This document shows positions 7,776-16,575 of a stretch of 64,000 bases of DNA, in pieces (the first letter of the stretch is position 1; every line of letters begins with the position of its first letter). The DNA is from Deltaproteobacteria bacterium (GTDB lineage Bacteria; Myxococcota_A; Polyangia; Haliangiales; Haliangiaceae): contig JANXOM010000013.1 in NCBI GenBank assembly GCA_025353585.1, positions 62,001 through 126,000 of the forward strand, given 5' to 3'. The notes below the pieces were generated by a model, which was given only the letters and a program-made list of their open reading frames with translations, had not been told where the DNA came from and searched no databases. The translations under genes were made by a program, and so were the position numbers.

Positions 7776-9707
7776 TCAGCCACCGCGGCTGACATAGTCG
7801 GACGCCATGCGCCGGAGCGCCTCGATGTCGACAGGCTTGGTCATCGTCGCGTTGCGCACCGAGTCCAGGAACGCCTGCGTCTGCGCGGTGAAGGCCCCGC
7901 CCGTGACGAAGACGATCCGACGCGCGAGCTCGGGGTTCGCGTCGCGCAACGCCTCGAAGAACTCCATGCCGGTCATGCCCGGCATCATCACGTCGCAAAA
8001 GATGACGTCGAACACCGCGCCGGCGGCGATCGTCGGCAGGGCCTCGCGAGCGTCGTGTACGACAAAGACATCGTGGTCGCGCTGAAGCGCGCGGGTCATC
8101 GCCCGCCCGATCGCCGGCTCGTCGTCGACGACCAGCACGCGACCGCGGCGCCCCCGCACCCCGAGGGGCTCGGCGGCGGGAGCCGCGCGCAACCTCGCCG
8201 GCGGGAGGGTGACCCGGAACGTGGCGCCGCGTCCGTGGACGCTCTCGAGCGAGAGCTCGCCGCCGCTCGCCGCCACGATGGAGTGGGCGATCGAGAGGCC
8301 GAGGCCCGACCCCTGTCCGACGGCTTTCGTCGTGAAGAACGGATCGAAGATCCGGCGCTGCAGCTCCGGTGGAATGCCCGGCCCCGCATCCCGCACCTCG
8401 GCGACCGCGCGTCCGGCGTCGTCCGTGAACGTGGCCACGATGATCTCCTTCGAGTCCACGGCGCCCTCGCCGACGGCCTGCGCGGCGTTGACGAGCAAGT
8501 TCGTGAAGACCTGGCCGAGCTGGCCTTCGTTTGCCTCCACGAACGGCGTCATGCCGTAGACCCGGCGAATCCGGGCGTGATGACGAACCATGTGGTCCGT
8601 CAGCCGGATCGCGCTGTCGATCACGTGGCTCAGCTCGAGCGTGGTCGTCTCGGCCACATCGAGCCGCCCGAATCGCTTGAGGTCGTGGACGATGCGATGG
8701 ACCCGCTTGCTGCCCTCGCTCGCGTCCGCGAGCGCCTCCTCCAGCTCGGCGAGGCGCATGGCGATCGCCTCGGCCTCGGCGCCGCCGAGCCCCCGGACGC
8801 GCGTCCGCAGCTCCGGCAGGCTTTCGACCGCGAAGGTGACATTGGTCAGCACGAACGCGAGCGGGTTGTTGATCTCGTGCGCCATCCCCGCCGAGAGCGT
8901 CCCGATCGCCGCGAGGCGCTCTTGCTGAGCGAGCCGGTCTTCGAGCTGACGCCGCTCGGTCACGTCGCGGAACACCACCACCCCGCCGACCGTCTGGCCC
9001 CGCTCGTCGATGATCGGGGCCGAGCTGTCGTCGATGGCCCGGTGCCCCCCGGCCTTGCTGGCGATCGAGAGCTCGCGCGGCAGCTCCACCGCGAAGCCCT
9101 CCCGCAACGCCCCGGTCAACGGCGACTCGACGGGAGCGCCGGTCTTCGGGTCGACGAGGCGCAGCACCTCGGCGAGGGCCTTGCCCTCCGCGTCGCCGGA
9201 CATCCAGCCGGTCACGCGCTCCGCCGCCGCGTTCATGAACGTGATCCGCTGCTCCGCGTCGGTCGCGATCACGGCGTCGCCGATCGACCGGAGGGTCGTG
9301 GCAAACCAGCGCTCGCGCTCGGACAGGCGTTGCTCGATGGCTCGCTTCTGGAGCGCGACCTCGATCGCCGTCCGGAGATCCCGATCGGTGAATGGCTTGA
9401 GGACGAATCCGTACGCCCCGGTGCCCTTCGCGCGCTGGATCGTCGGCTCGTCGGAGTACGACGTCAGGTAGACCACCGGGGGCCCGTGCTCGTCTCGGAT
9501 GCGGGTGGCCGTCTCGATGCCGTCGACCGCGCCGCGGAGATGGATGTCCATGAGCACGAGATCGGGCGGCCCCGACCGGATCGCCGCCATCGCGTCCTCG
9601 CCGGACGAGACCGTCGGACCGACGAGGTAGCCAAGGGACTCGAGCGTCGCGCTGATATCGCGCGCGATGATCGCCTCGTCTTCCACGATGAGGATGCGCG
9701 CGGTCAT
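7776..9707 (-). CDS. Hybrid histidine kinase, REC-PAS-HisKA-HATPase-REC
   Basis: The 643-residue cytoplasmic protein begins at an ATG overlapping the upstream stop (ATGA). Domains in order: receiver (VLMDIHL, phospho-acceptor near Asp54), PAS (about 130-250), HisKA with GMAHEINNPLAF (phospho-His), HATPase with NLLVNAAQAV, DAGPGIP and GSGLGLSIAHS boxes, then a second receiver (IFCDVMMPGMTG). It has no membrane segment or DNA-binding domain. As last gene of a three-kinase operon it could receive phosphate on its first receiver and pass it to the C-terminal one; the final output is not in this window. Confidence 0.93.
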   Translation of the reverse strand: MTARILIVEDEAIIARDISATLESLGYLVGPTVSSGEDAMAAIRSGPPDLVLMDIHLRGAVDGIETATRIRDEHGPPVVYLTSYSDEPTIQRAKGTGAYGFVLKPFTDRDLRTAIEVALQKRAIEQRLSERERWFATTLRSIGDAVIATDAEQRITFMNAAAERVTGWMSGDAEGKALAEVLRLVDPKTGAPVESPLTGALREGFAVELPRELSIASKAGGHRAIDDSSAPIIDERGQTVGGVVVFRDVTERRQLEDRLAQQERLAAIGTLSAGMAHEINNPLAFVLTNVTFAVESLPELRTRVRGLGGAEAEAIAMRLAELEEALADASEGSKRVHRIVHDLKRFGRLDVAETTTLELSHVIDSAIRLTDHMVRHHARIRRVYGMTPFVEANEGQLGQVFTNLLVNAAQAVGEGAVDSKEIIVATFTDDAGRAVAEVRDAGPGIPPELQRRIFDPFFTTKAVGQGSGLGLSIAHSIVAASGGELSLESVHGRGATFRVTLPPARLRAAPAAEPLGVRGRRGRVLVVDDEPAIGRAMTRALQRDHDVFVVHDAREALPTIAAGAVFDVIFCDVMMPGMTGMEFFEALRDANPELARRIVFVTGGAFTAQTQAFLDSVRNATMTKPVDIEALRRMASDYVSRGG

Positions 9708-12370
9708 TTCACGCCCCCGGCGCCGCCCGGCGCGGGGAACCGGACCGTGCACCTCGCGCCGTGGTCGTTGGCGAACGTCACCTCGCCCCGCAGCTGACGG
9801 CTGAGGTCGCGAACCAGGCTGAGCCCGAGGGTCTCGTTCGTGGTGGGATTGACGGTCGCCGCGAACCCTGGGCCGCTGTCGGCAACGAGGATCACGATCT
9901 CGCCCACGGCGCGGCGCACCTCGATCCGGATCTCGTTGCCGGCGACCGTCGCGGTGTCGGTGAACGCGTGCTTGAGCGCGTTCGTCACGAGCTCGTTCAC
10001 GATCAGGCCACATGGGACCGCCGCATCGAGGGGAAGGACGATCTCCCCGACGGAGACCACGAAGCTCGCGCCCGCGCTCGATTCGCCGTACGCGCGTCGC
10101 AGCGTGGCGACCAGCTTCTCGATGTACCCGCGCATGTCCACATGACCGAGGTCATCGGACTGATACAGGTTGTCGTGCAGGAGCGCGATCGACCGGACGC
10201 GGTGCTGCGTGTCCAGGAAGGTCGCGCGCGCGGCCGGATCCTGGATCTGGCGCGCTTGCAGGTTCAACAGGCTCGAGATCATCTGCAGATTGTTCTTCAC
10301 CCGATGATGGATCTCCTGGAGCATCGCCGTCTTCTCGGCGAGCGCGCGGGCCCGCACGGCCTCGAGCTTCAGCTCGTCCGTGAGGTCTCGCGACACCGCG
10401 ATCACGGCGGGCGCGCCGTCGAATTCGAACGGGCGGCCCATCGTCTCGAGCACCACGGTCGAGCCGTCATGCCGGAGGCAGCGCGTCCGCCGGGGCACGA
10501 CCGCCTCGGTCTCGGCGGCCAGGATCCGCGCGCCGACCGCCCCGCGATCGTCGGGGTGGATGAAGGCCTCCAGCACGGACCGGCCGACCAGCGTCGACCC
10601 GTCCTCGTGCCCCAGGATGCGGACCATCGCGGGGTTGACGTAGGCGATCGTGCCGCCCCGGATGACGGAGATGCCGCTCGGGAGGTGCTCGACGAACGCG
10701 CGAAACTGCGTGAGATAGGAGCGGTCGCGCGCGCCGGCATCCTCGGCGAGCTGGCGCTCGGTGACATCGAAGCAGAAGAGCAACGCAGACGTGATGGCGC
10801 CCGTGGCCTCGTCGACCAGCGGCTCGGCGACGAGCTCGTAGCCATGCCCGCCCCGGCGGATCTCGAGTCGCTGGGCGGCGCCGGCGAGCGTCGCGCGTAA
10901 CATCGTCTCGGTCGCCTCGCGATTCGCCTCGGAGACGACCTCGGCGACCGTGTGACCGACGAGGTCGTCGTAGGGGACCATCGCCGTGGCCATCAGCGCG
11001 GGCAGCGCCGGACCATCGGCGGAGAGGTAGCGCAGGTTGGCGTCGACCATGAACACCGCGCCGCGCGGCAAGCTCTGCACGATCGCGCGGTAGATCTGCT
11101 CGCTGCGGCGAAGCGCCGCCTGGGCGCGGCTCTGGTCGCTGACATCGAGAGCGAGCACGATCCCGGAGGTGACGTGCCCGCGCGCGTCCCGCACGGGCGC
11201 CGTCCGGAGGACCAGCGTCCGTCCTCGATTGGTGTAGTCCAGCGTCAGCGCGTGACCGGCGAGGGTTCGCCGATAGGCGGCCTCCACGAGGTCGAAGCCG
11301 GCGCCGCCCGCGCCGACGCCGGCGAGCTCGCGCATCGACCGGCCGATCGCCTCCCCCCGGCCCGCGCCATCGGCGCGCGCCAGATCGCCGTCGACCGCCT
11401 GACATCGGAGCTCGGCGTCGAACAGCACGACGGCCGCGTGCGGGATGTTGGCGGCCAGCGTCGTGTAGAGGTCGACGCGCTGCTTGCGCTCGGTGACATC
11501 CCGGTACGTGGCGACGGCCGCGATGACGTCGCCATCCGGACCGCGCACCGGTCGCCCGCTGGCCTCGACCCACACGGGACCGGCGGCGCCGGGTCGCTCC
11601 AGCGTGAACTCGAGGCCGTTCGTCTCCTCGCCCAAGAGCCCGCGCGCGAGCGCGCCATCCTCGGGCGCGAGCCGCGTGCCGTCCGCGCGCGCCGAGCGAT
11701 GCAGCGCCGTCCACTCCGGCGTCAGCGTCGCGCCGACCTCCAAGCCCACGGCGAACAGGCGCCGAGCGGCCGCGTTCGCGAGGATGAACCGCCGCTGCGT
11801 GTCGATCGCGAGCACGCCGTCCCCGAGGCTCTCGAGCAACGTCTGGGTCAGCGCGCGCTGGTCGCGCTCGGCGCGCACCGCGATCCGGAGCTCGATCTCC
11901 GAGACCACGGACTCGGCGAGGTCCGCGACCATCGCGAGCTCCTCCTCCGACCACGTGCGTGGCCGGGTGTCGACGACGCAGAACACGCCGATCGGCTCGT
12001 CGTGGATGACGAGCGGGAACCCGGCGTAGGCGATCACCTGGAGGTCGCGGACGGCGAGGTTGTCTCGCAGCACCGGATGCTCGCGCGCGTCGCTCACCAC
12101 CAAGGGCGCGCGATCGCGCGTCACGTACTGACAGAACGAATGGCTGAGCGGCGTCTCGCGGCGCGACGCCCACGGCTCCCCGAGACCGACCGCGCTCTTG
12201 AAGAATTGCCGCTGGTCGTCGACGAGGCTCACGAGCGCGACGGGCGCGTTGACGTAGCGAGCCGCCATGCGGGTGAGGCGATCGAAGGCGTGTTCCGGCG
12301 CCGAATCGAGCAGACGCGTCGAGCGCAGAGCACGGACTCGGGTGGCTTCAGTTGTCGGCACTGGACTCAC
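9704..12370 (-). CDS. GAF and multi-PAS sensor histidine kinase of the HisKA_2 type
   Basis: The 888-residue protein is read from a GTG overlapping the upstream stop (GTGA). A GAF domain (about 10-165: SLVDDQRQFFKS, FCVVDTRPR) is followed by four PAS-like repeats and a HisKA_2 dimerisation box, QEIHHRVKNNLQMISSLLN, typical of HWE/HisKA_2 kinases. The HATPase follows with GLIVNELVTNALKHAF and ADSGPGF. No transmembrane helix is seen, so it probably senses cytoplasmic ligands. It lacks a receiver, unlike its two operon neighbours, so its phosphate could go to theirs. An alternative GTG lies three codons downstream. Confidence 0.92.
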   Translation of the reverse strand: MSPVPTTEATRVRALRSTRLLDSAPEHAFDRLTRMAARYVNAPVALVSLVDDQRQFFKSAVGLGEPWASRRETPLSHSFCQYVTRDRAPLVVSDAREHPVLRDNLAVRDLQVIAYAGFPLVIHDEPIGVFCVVDTRPRTWSEEELAMVADLAESVVSEIELRIAVRAERDQRALTQTLLESLGDGVLAIDTQRRFILANAAARRLFAVGLEVGATLTPEWTALHRSARADGTRLAPEDGALARGLLGEETNGLEFTLERPGAAGPVWVEASGRPVRGPDGDVIAAVATYRDVTERKQRVDLYTTLAANIPHAAVVLFDAELRCQAVDGDLARADGAGRGEAIGRSMRELAGVGAGGAGFDLVEAAYRRTLAGHALTLDYTNRGRTLVLRTAPVRDARGHVTSGIVLALDVSDQSRAQAALRRSEQIYRAIVQSLPRGAVFMVDANLRYLSADGPALPALMATAMVPYDDLVGHTVAEVVSEANREATETMLRATLAGAAQRLEIRRGGHGYELVAEPLVDEATGAITSALLFCFDVTERQLAEDAGARDRSYLTQFRAFVEHLPSGISVIRGGTIAYVNPAMVRILGHEDGSTLVGRSVLEAFIHPDDRGAVGARILAAETEAVVPRRTRCLRHDGSTVVLETMGRPFEFDGAPAVIAVSRDLTDELKLEAVRARALAEKTAMLQEIHHRVKNNLQMISSLLNLQARQIQDPAARATFLDTQHRVRSIALLHDNLYQSDDLGHVDMRGYIEKLVATLRRAYGESSAGASFVVSVGEIVLPLDAAVPCGLIVNELVTNALKHAFTDTATVAGNEIRIEVRRAVGEIVILVADSGPGFAATVNPTTNETLGLSLVRDLSRQLRGEVTFANDHGARCTVRFPAPGGAGGVK

Positions 12371-13890
12371 ATGGCGATGAAGAAGGTCGCGCCGCAGTCG
12401 ACAGCCGCGTCCGCCCAGATGCGGCCGCCATGGCGGTTGACGATCCGCTGCACGATCGCCAGGCCCACGCCATTGCCCTCGAAGTCGGTCGCCGGGTGGA
12501 GTCGCTGAAACGCGCCGAAGAGGCGTTCCGCGTGCGCCATGGCAAAGCCGGCCCCGTTGTCGCGCACGAACCACACCCGAGCCCCATCCCGCTGCTCCGT
12601 GCTCAGCTCGATCCGCGCCGCTGCCGTCCGGGCGGTGTACTTCCACGCGTTGCGGAGCAAGTTCTCCACGACGATCCGGAGGAGGTGCTCGTCGCCGTCG
12701 ACCCGGATATCGCGGGCGATCCGGACGTCGACCTGACGCTCCGGCTCGCTCGCCCGGAGCTCGGCGATGATCTCGCTCGCCAGCTCCGAGACGTCGACCG
12801 AGCGCACCACGAGGTCGCGCCGCGCGATCCGCGCCAGCCGTAGCAGATCGTCGATCAGCTGCCCCATGCGCTTGATGGACGTCCGGATCCGGGCGAGGTG
12901 CCCGAGGGCCTCCGGCGCGAGGCCGGCGACGTGGTCCTCCAGCAGGATCTGGCTGAACCCGTCGATGTGGCGGAGCGGCGCCCGGAGGTCGTGGGCCACG
13001 GAGTAGCTGAACGCCTCCAGCTCCTTGTTTGCGGCCTCGAGCTGGTGAGTTCGCTCCACGACTCGCTTCTCGAGCTCCGCGTTCAGGCGCCGGACCTCGG
13101 CCTGGATGCGCCGCTGTTCGCTCACGTCCCGCAACACCATCACCCCACCCAGCAGCCGACCGGCGTCGTCCAGGATCGGCGCCGCGCGATCGTCGACCGC
13201 GACCCGTTGGCCGGTCCGCCCGACGAGTGCGTCGTGCTGCACCGGCGTCGTCCCGCGCTCGCGGAGCGCGAGGCGCACCGGGTTCTCGACGGCGCGGGCG
13301 GTGGTCTCGTCGATCAAGGTCAGGATGCCATCGAGCTCGAGGCCGACCGCCTCGGCCTGCGTCCAGCCCGTGAGCGCCTCCGCCACGGCGTTGACCAGCG
13401 TCACGCGTTCGCTCGCGTCGGTCGCGACGACGCCGTCGCTGATCGACCGCAGCGTGGTCGTCAGCCACTGCTCGCGCTCGCGGAGGCGCGCGTCGATGAC
13501 GTGCCGATAGAGCGCGATCTCGATGGCGCACCGCAGACCCGCAGCCTCGAATGGCTTGAGCACGTACCCGAGCGGGGCCGACAGCGCCGCGCGCCGCAGC
13601 GTGTCGCGGTCGGCGTGCGAGGTCAGGAAGATGATCGGGACCTCGCGCTCGCCGTTGATCTGGACCGCTGCGCCGATGCCGTCCAGCGGGCCCGCGAGGC
13701 GGATATCCATCAGGACGAGATCGGGGAGGAGCGCCCGGGCCATGACCACGGCAACCTCGCCCGACGTCGCCATGCCGGCGACGGCGTAGCCGAGCTCGAC
13801 CAGCGTAGATGCGAGATCGCGCGCGATGATCGTCTCGTCCTCGACGATGAGGATCCGCGCCAGTCCGGCGTCCACGCCAGCGTCTGTCAC
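12367..13890 (-). CDS. Receiver-PAS-histidine kinase
   Basis: The 507-residue protein has an N-terminal receiver (ILIVEDETIIARD, LVLMDIRL, TSHAD, KPFEA), a PAS domain about 140-265 (SDGVVATDASERVTLVNAVAE), a short coiled coil, HisKA with YSVAHDLRAPLRHIDGFS, and HATPase with ENLLRNAWKYT and DNGAGFAMAHAERLFGAF. The kinase half resembles phytochrome-type and bacteriophytochrome-associated kinases, but no PHY or GAF domain is present. It starts 22 bp after a small lipoprotein gene and overlaps the next kinase by 4 bp. The N-terminal receiver suggests it is itself an acceptor in a relay. Confidence 0.93.
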   Translation of the reverse strand: MTDAGVDAGLARILIVEDETIIARDLASTLVELGYAVAGMATSGEVAVVMARALLPDLVLMDIRLAGPLDGIGAAVQINGEREVPIIFLTSHADRDTLRRAALSAPLGYVLKPFEAAGLRCAIEIALYRHVIDARLREREQWLTTTLRSISDGVVATDASERVTLVNAVAEALTGWTQAEAVGLELDGILTLIDETTARAVENPVRLALRERGTTPVQHDALVGRTGQRVAVDDRAAPILDDAGRLLGGVMVLRDVSEQRRIQAEVRRLNAELEKRVVERTHQLEAANKELEAFSYSVAHDLRAPLRHIDGFSQILLEDHVAGLAPEALGHLARIRTSIKRMGQLIDDLLRLARIARRDLVVRSVDVSELASEIIAELRASEPERQVDVRIARDIRVDGDEHLLRIVVENLLRNAWKYTARTAAARIELSTEQRDGARVWFVRDNGAGFAMAHAERLFGAFQRLHPATDFEGNGVGLAIVQRIVNRHGGRIWADAAVDCGATFFIAM

Positions 13891-13912
13891 GCCCTCCTCG
13901 AGGGCATGCGCA

Positions 13913-14374
13913 TCATCGAGCTTCGCCCGCCGGCTTGCGCTCGGTCCACACCTGCGTCGTGAACACCCAGCCCTCGGCGCTCGGGTCGTTGCGATACGTG
14001 AACACGTAGGCCCCGACGATCTCGAGCGCGCCCTCGACGGCCGAGACCGACTCGCGGTAGTCGCCGGACTCGTACGCGAGATCGCCGCGGCGCTCGACGG
14101 CGTGCGGCTCGAGATCCATGTGCGGCGTGAACTTTGACCAGATGCGGCCGTAGAGGTTCCCGATCGCGGCCGCGCTGATCACGCGATTGCCGGTGATCGG
14201 CACGTACACCGCATCGAGCGCGTATAGCTTCGCCATCTCGGGCGCCGCGCGCCCGTTGAACGCCGCCAGCCACCGCGCGCGTACGCCGCCGATCTCGTCG
14301 GTGCCGGTCGCGATCTTCGGCGTGCCCGCGCACGCGGCCAACGCACACAGCGACAAGAGCCCGGCGCGGTTCAT
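13913..14374 (-). CDS. NTF2/SnoaL-like lipoprotein (DUF4440-type)
   Basis: The 153-residue product has a lipoprotein signal (LCALAAC). The mature part fits the NTF2-like fold used by SnoaL/DUF4440 proteins: an early helix RARWLAAFNGRAAPEMAKLY, then AVYVPITGN, then the strand-rich YVFTYRNDPSAEGWVFTTQVWTE. Such proteins are small-molecule-binding or enzyme-like, but no catalytic residues are certain here. It lies 21 bp after the preceding lipoprotein gene and 22 bp before the sensor-kinase operon. It could therefore be an envelope accessory of the same transcription unit, although the kinases themselves look cytoplasmic. Confidence 0.75.
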   Translation of the reverse strand: MNRAGLLSLCALAACAGTPKIATGTDEIGGVRARWLAAFNGRAAPEMAKLYALDAVYVPITGNRVISAAAIGNLYGRIWSKFTPHMDLEPHAVERRGDLAYESGDYRESVSAVEGALEIVGAYVFTYRNDPSAEGWVFTTQVWTERKPAGEAR

Positions 14375-14395
14375 CGCGCCAGACGATACCTCATC

Positions 14396-15481
14396 TCAAT
14401 CGACGCGCGCGACGGTGCCGGGCCCGGCGACCTCGTCGATCGCGTGCAGCAGCAGCTGGAGCGAGTCCGTCGGCCGCAGGTTCGCGCGCAGCCCGCTCCC
14501 ATCCGCGACCCAGTACGCCTTGCGATGCCACGGGTAGACCGGCTCGCGCGCGATGATCGCGACCCGCAGACAGCCCGCCTTGCGCGCGTCGATCAAAATG
14601 GCGCGCGTTTCGGCCAGCGATGTCTCGGGGTGCACGTGGAGGGCGATCACGCTGCCCGTGCCGCGCAGCTCGCGCAGCACGTCGAGTCGCTCCTGGTTCG
14701 GTCCGTAGCTGTGTCCGCCAACGAGGATCTCGCCGCGGAGCGAGAGCTCGGCCTCGGGCAGCGCCGGATCCTCCTCCGCTGCCGCGCCGGCGACCGGCCA
14801 GTTGTCCGGATCGGCGCGCCGCGCGACCTCGCCGATCGAACCCTCCGCGCCGCGATCGAGCTCCTCCCACGACAGGACGGCCTGGTGCCAGCCCGCATCT
14901 GCGCTGCACATCAGGCACTCACCGACCGCATTGCGCACGCGCTCCATCGCGCGATGCAGCGCGACGCTCTCGATGATGGCGGCCTGGTCCTCGGGCACGG
15001 CGTGCTTGCACTCGCCGGAGACCGGACCGCCGCAGAGCCGCTCGATATAGGCCGCCGGGATCTCGGCCGGCGCGGGCACGAGCTGCGGCGCCTTGGGATC
15101 GCGGGTCACGAGGAGCGCATCGGCCTCCACGCGTGGCGCGAGCAAGGTCGGCCACACCGTGAGCCCGAGCGTCTCGGCGCGCTCGGCCACCGACTTGGCC
15201 TGCGTGTGCTGGATCGGACCGAGCGCGAGCACGACGAGCTTGAGCTCCGTCTCCTCGGCGACCGAGCGGTCCATCCCGGGCCGCAGGGTGGCGACGTTCG
15301 CCGAGAGCTCGGCGTAGGCGAGCGGCGTGCGGCCGGCCGCGACGAACTTGTCAACGGCGGCGTTCAGCGCGGCGTGGTTGTAGTCACTCGTCGCGGCCTT
15401 CGTGACGCCGATCGTCTCCTTCCCACAGGCGACCGTCGCCACGAGGGCGAGAACCGCAGAGGCGTAGGAGATCCGGCTCAC
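14396..15481 (-). CDS. Lipoprotein of unknown function
   Basis: The 361-residue product is read from a GTG that places the hydrophobic signal directly before the lipobox VATVAC. An earlier in-frame GTG at 15526 overlaps the upstream stop (GTGA) and would add 15 residues; either start is possible. The mature protein has cysteine pairs (RLCGGPVSGECKH and GECLMCSAD), the latter a CxxC that could bind metal or be redox-active. The C-terminal 150 residues look alpha/beta and resemble the ExbD/TolR-like periplasmic fold (GSVIALHVHPETSLAETRAI), but weakly. It lies between the CobW GTPase and the NTF2-like lipoprotein in a minus-strand run. Confidence 0.7.
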   Translation of the reverse strand: MSRISYASAVLALVATVACGKETIGVTKAATSDYNHAALNAAVDKFVAAGRTPLAYAELSANVATLRPGMDRSVAEETELKLVVLALGPIQHTQAKSVAERAETLGLTVWPTLLAPRVEADALLVTRDPKAPQLVPAPAEIPAAYIERLCGGPVSGECKHAVPEDQAAIIESVALHRAMERVRNAVGECLMCSADAGWHQAVLSWEELDRGAEGSIGEVARRADPDNWPVAGAAAEEDPALPEAELSLRGEILVGGHSYGPNQERLDVLRELRGTGSVIALHVHPETSLAETRAILIDARKAGCLRVAIIAREPVYPWHRKAYWVADGSGLRANLRPTDSLQLLLHAIDEVAGPGTVARVD

Positions 15482-15522
15482 CAGGGACACTACGAACCAG
15501 GTAGCAAGTCGGATGCCGGGCG

Positions 15523-16524
15523 TCACCTGTCCGCGGCGGCGATGCAGGCGGCGAGCGCGGAATGCTCGACACCGGGCCCGAGCGCCACGGCCCGCCCGCC
15601 CGTAAAGGCAGGCTCGCCGACGGGCTCGCTCGAGACGCGCAACCCCACGCGGTGAAAGGCGAACCAGCCATGAACGGGGCTCCCGCCGCGCTCGTCGACG
15701 CCGCGCGTAATGCCCTTGATTCGCACGTAGGAGGCCGGCAGCGCCGCGAGCTGATCCTCGAGCTCTTCGAGGTCGAGCTCGCCGGTGAAGGTCACCCACA
15801 CGCTGTCGATTCCGTGGGCGCTGCTGTCGGGGTGCCGACAGTTTTCGTCGTGCACGTGCCCGGCAGGTGCCGCGGGCCCGGCACCGTCGCCGGGCCGCTC
15901 CAGGCTCGGATCCGCCAGGATCTCCTCGAGCCAGGCGGCGTGCTCGTCCGTGGAGCCGCGGCGGATCTGCGCGCGGGGCGCGAGCGTCTGCACCACGCTC
16001 TCGACAGCGGCGAGCTCGGCCGCGCTCGCGTGCTCGGTCTTGGTCACGAGGACCACGTCGGCGTATGCGACCTGCGCGTCGACGGCCACGCTGACGGGCC
16101 GCGCGGCGCGGAAGCCCTCGGCGTCCACGAGCGTCACGACGGCGGCGAGGCGCACGCGCTCGCTGACGGCGGCGCCGACCTTCGCGACGGCCCACGCGAT
16201 CGGCAGCGGCTCGGCGACGCCGGTCGTCTCCAGCACGATCGCGGCGAGATCCGGCGTGGCCTCCACGAGCTCGACGAGCGTCGTGTCGAGCTCGGGCCCG
16301 AGCACGCAGCACACGCAGCCGCCCGGCAGCTCGATCTGCCGCGGCGACCCGCCGCCCAGCAGCGCGCCGTCGATGCCGACCTCGCCGAGCTCGTTGACGA
16401 TCACGCCGAGCTTGCCGGCCGTGGGTCCGGCGGCGGCGCGGCGCGCGAGCAGCCGGTTCACGAGCGTCGTCTTCCCGGCGCCCAGGAACCCGGTGACCAC
16501 CACGAGCGGGACGCGCGCTTTCAC
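15523..16524 (-). CDS. CobW/COG0523-family metal GTPase
   Basis: The 333-residue protein is a G3E GTPase of the kind that inserts or delivers metals such as Zn or Co. Visible motifs: Walker A GFLGAGKT at 12-19, the metal-binding GGCVCC (Cys70, Cys72, Cys73; the family CxCC), ETTGVAEP, and the guanine-specificity region LVTKTEHA. A His/Cys-rich insert near 225-240 (HVHDENCRH) would bind metal. The C-terminal CobW_C domain includes WVTFTGELDLEELE. It starts at a GTG in a 51-bp divergent promoter region. The partner metalloprotein is unknown; the CxxC lipoprotein downstream is a candidate. Confidence 0.92.
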   Translation of the reverse strand: MKARVPLVVVTGFLGAGKTTLVNRLLARRAAAGPTAGKLGVIVNELGEVGIDGALLGGGSPRQIELPGGCVCCVLGPELDTTLVELVEATPDLAAIVLETTGVAEPLPIAWAVAKVGAAVSERVRLAAVVTLVDAEGFRAARPVSVAVDAQVAYADVVLVTKTEHASAAELAAVESVVQTLAPRAQIRRGSTDEHAAWLEEILADPSLERPGDGAGPAAPAGHVHDENCRHPDSSAHGIDSVWVTFTGELDLEELEDQLAALPASYVRIKGITRGVDERGGSPVHGWFAFHRVGLRVSSEPVGEPAFTGGRAVALGPGVEHSALAACIAAADR

Positions 16525-16575
16525 GCGGCCAGCATAGCTCGCGCGCAGCGCACGGCGCGGTACGATGCCTCGGAC

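Noticed and set aside
7775-7793. GTCAGCC/GGCTGAC stem-loop at the end of the hybrid kinase gene
   Set aside because: It lies inside the last codons and has no T-run; could be chance in GC-rich sequence.
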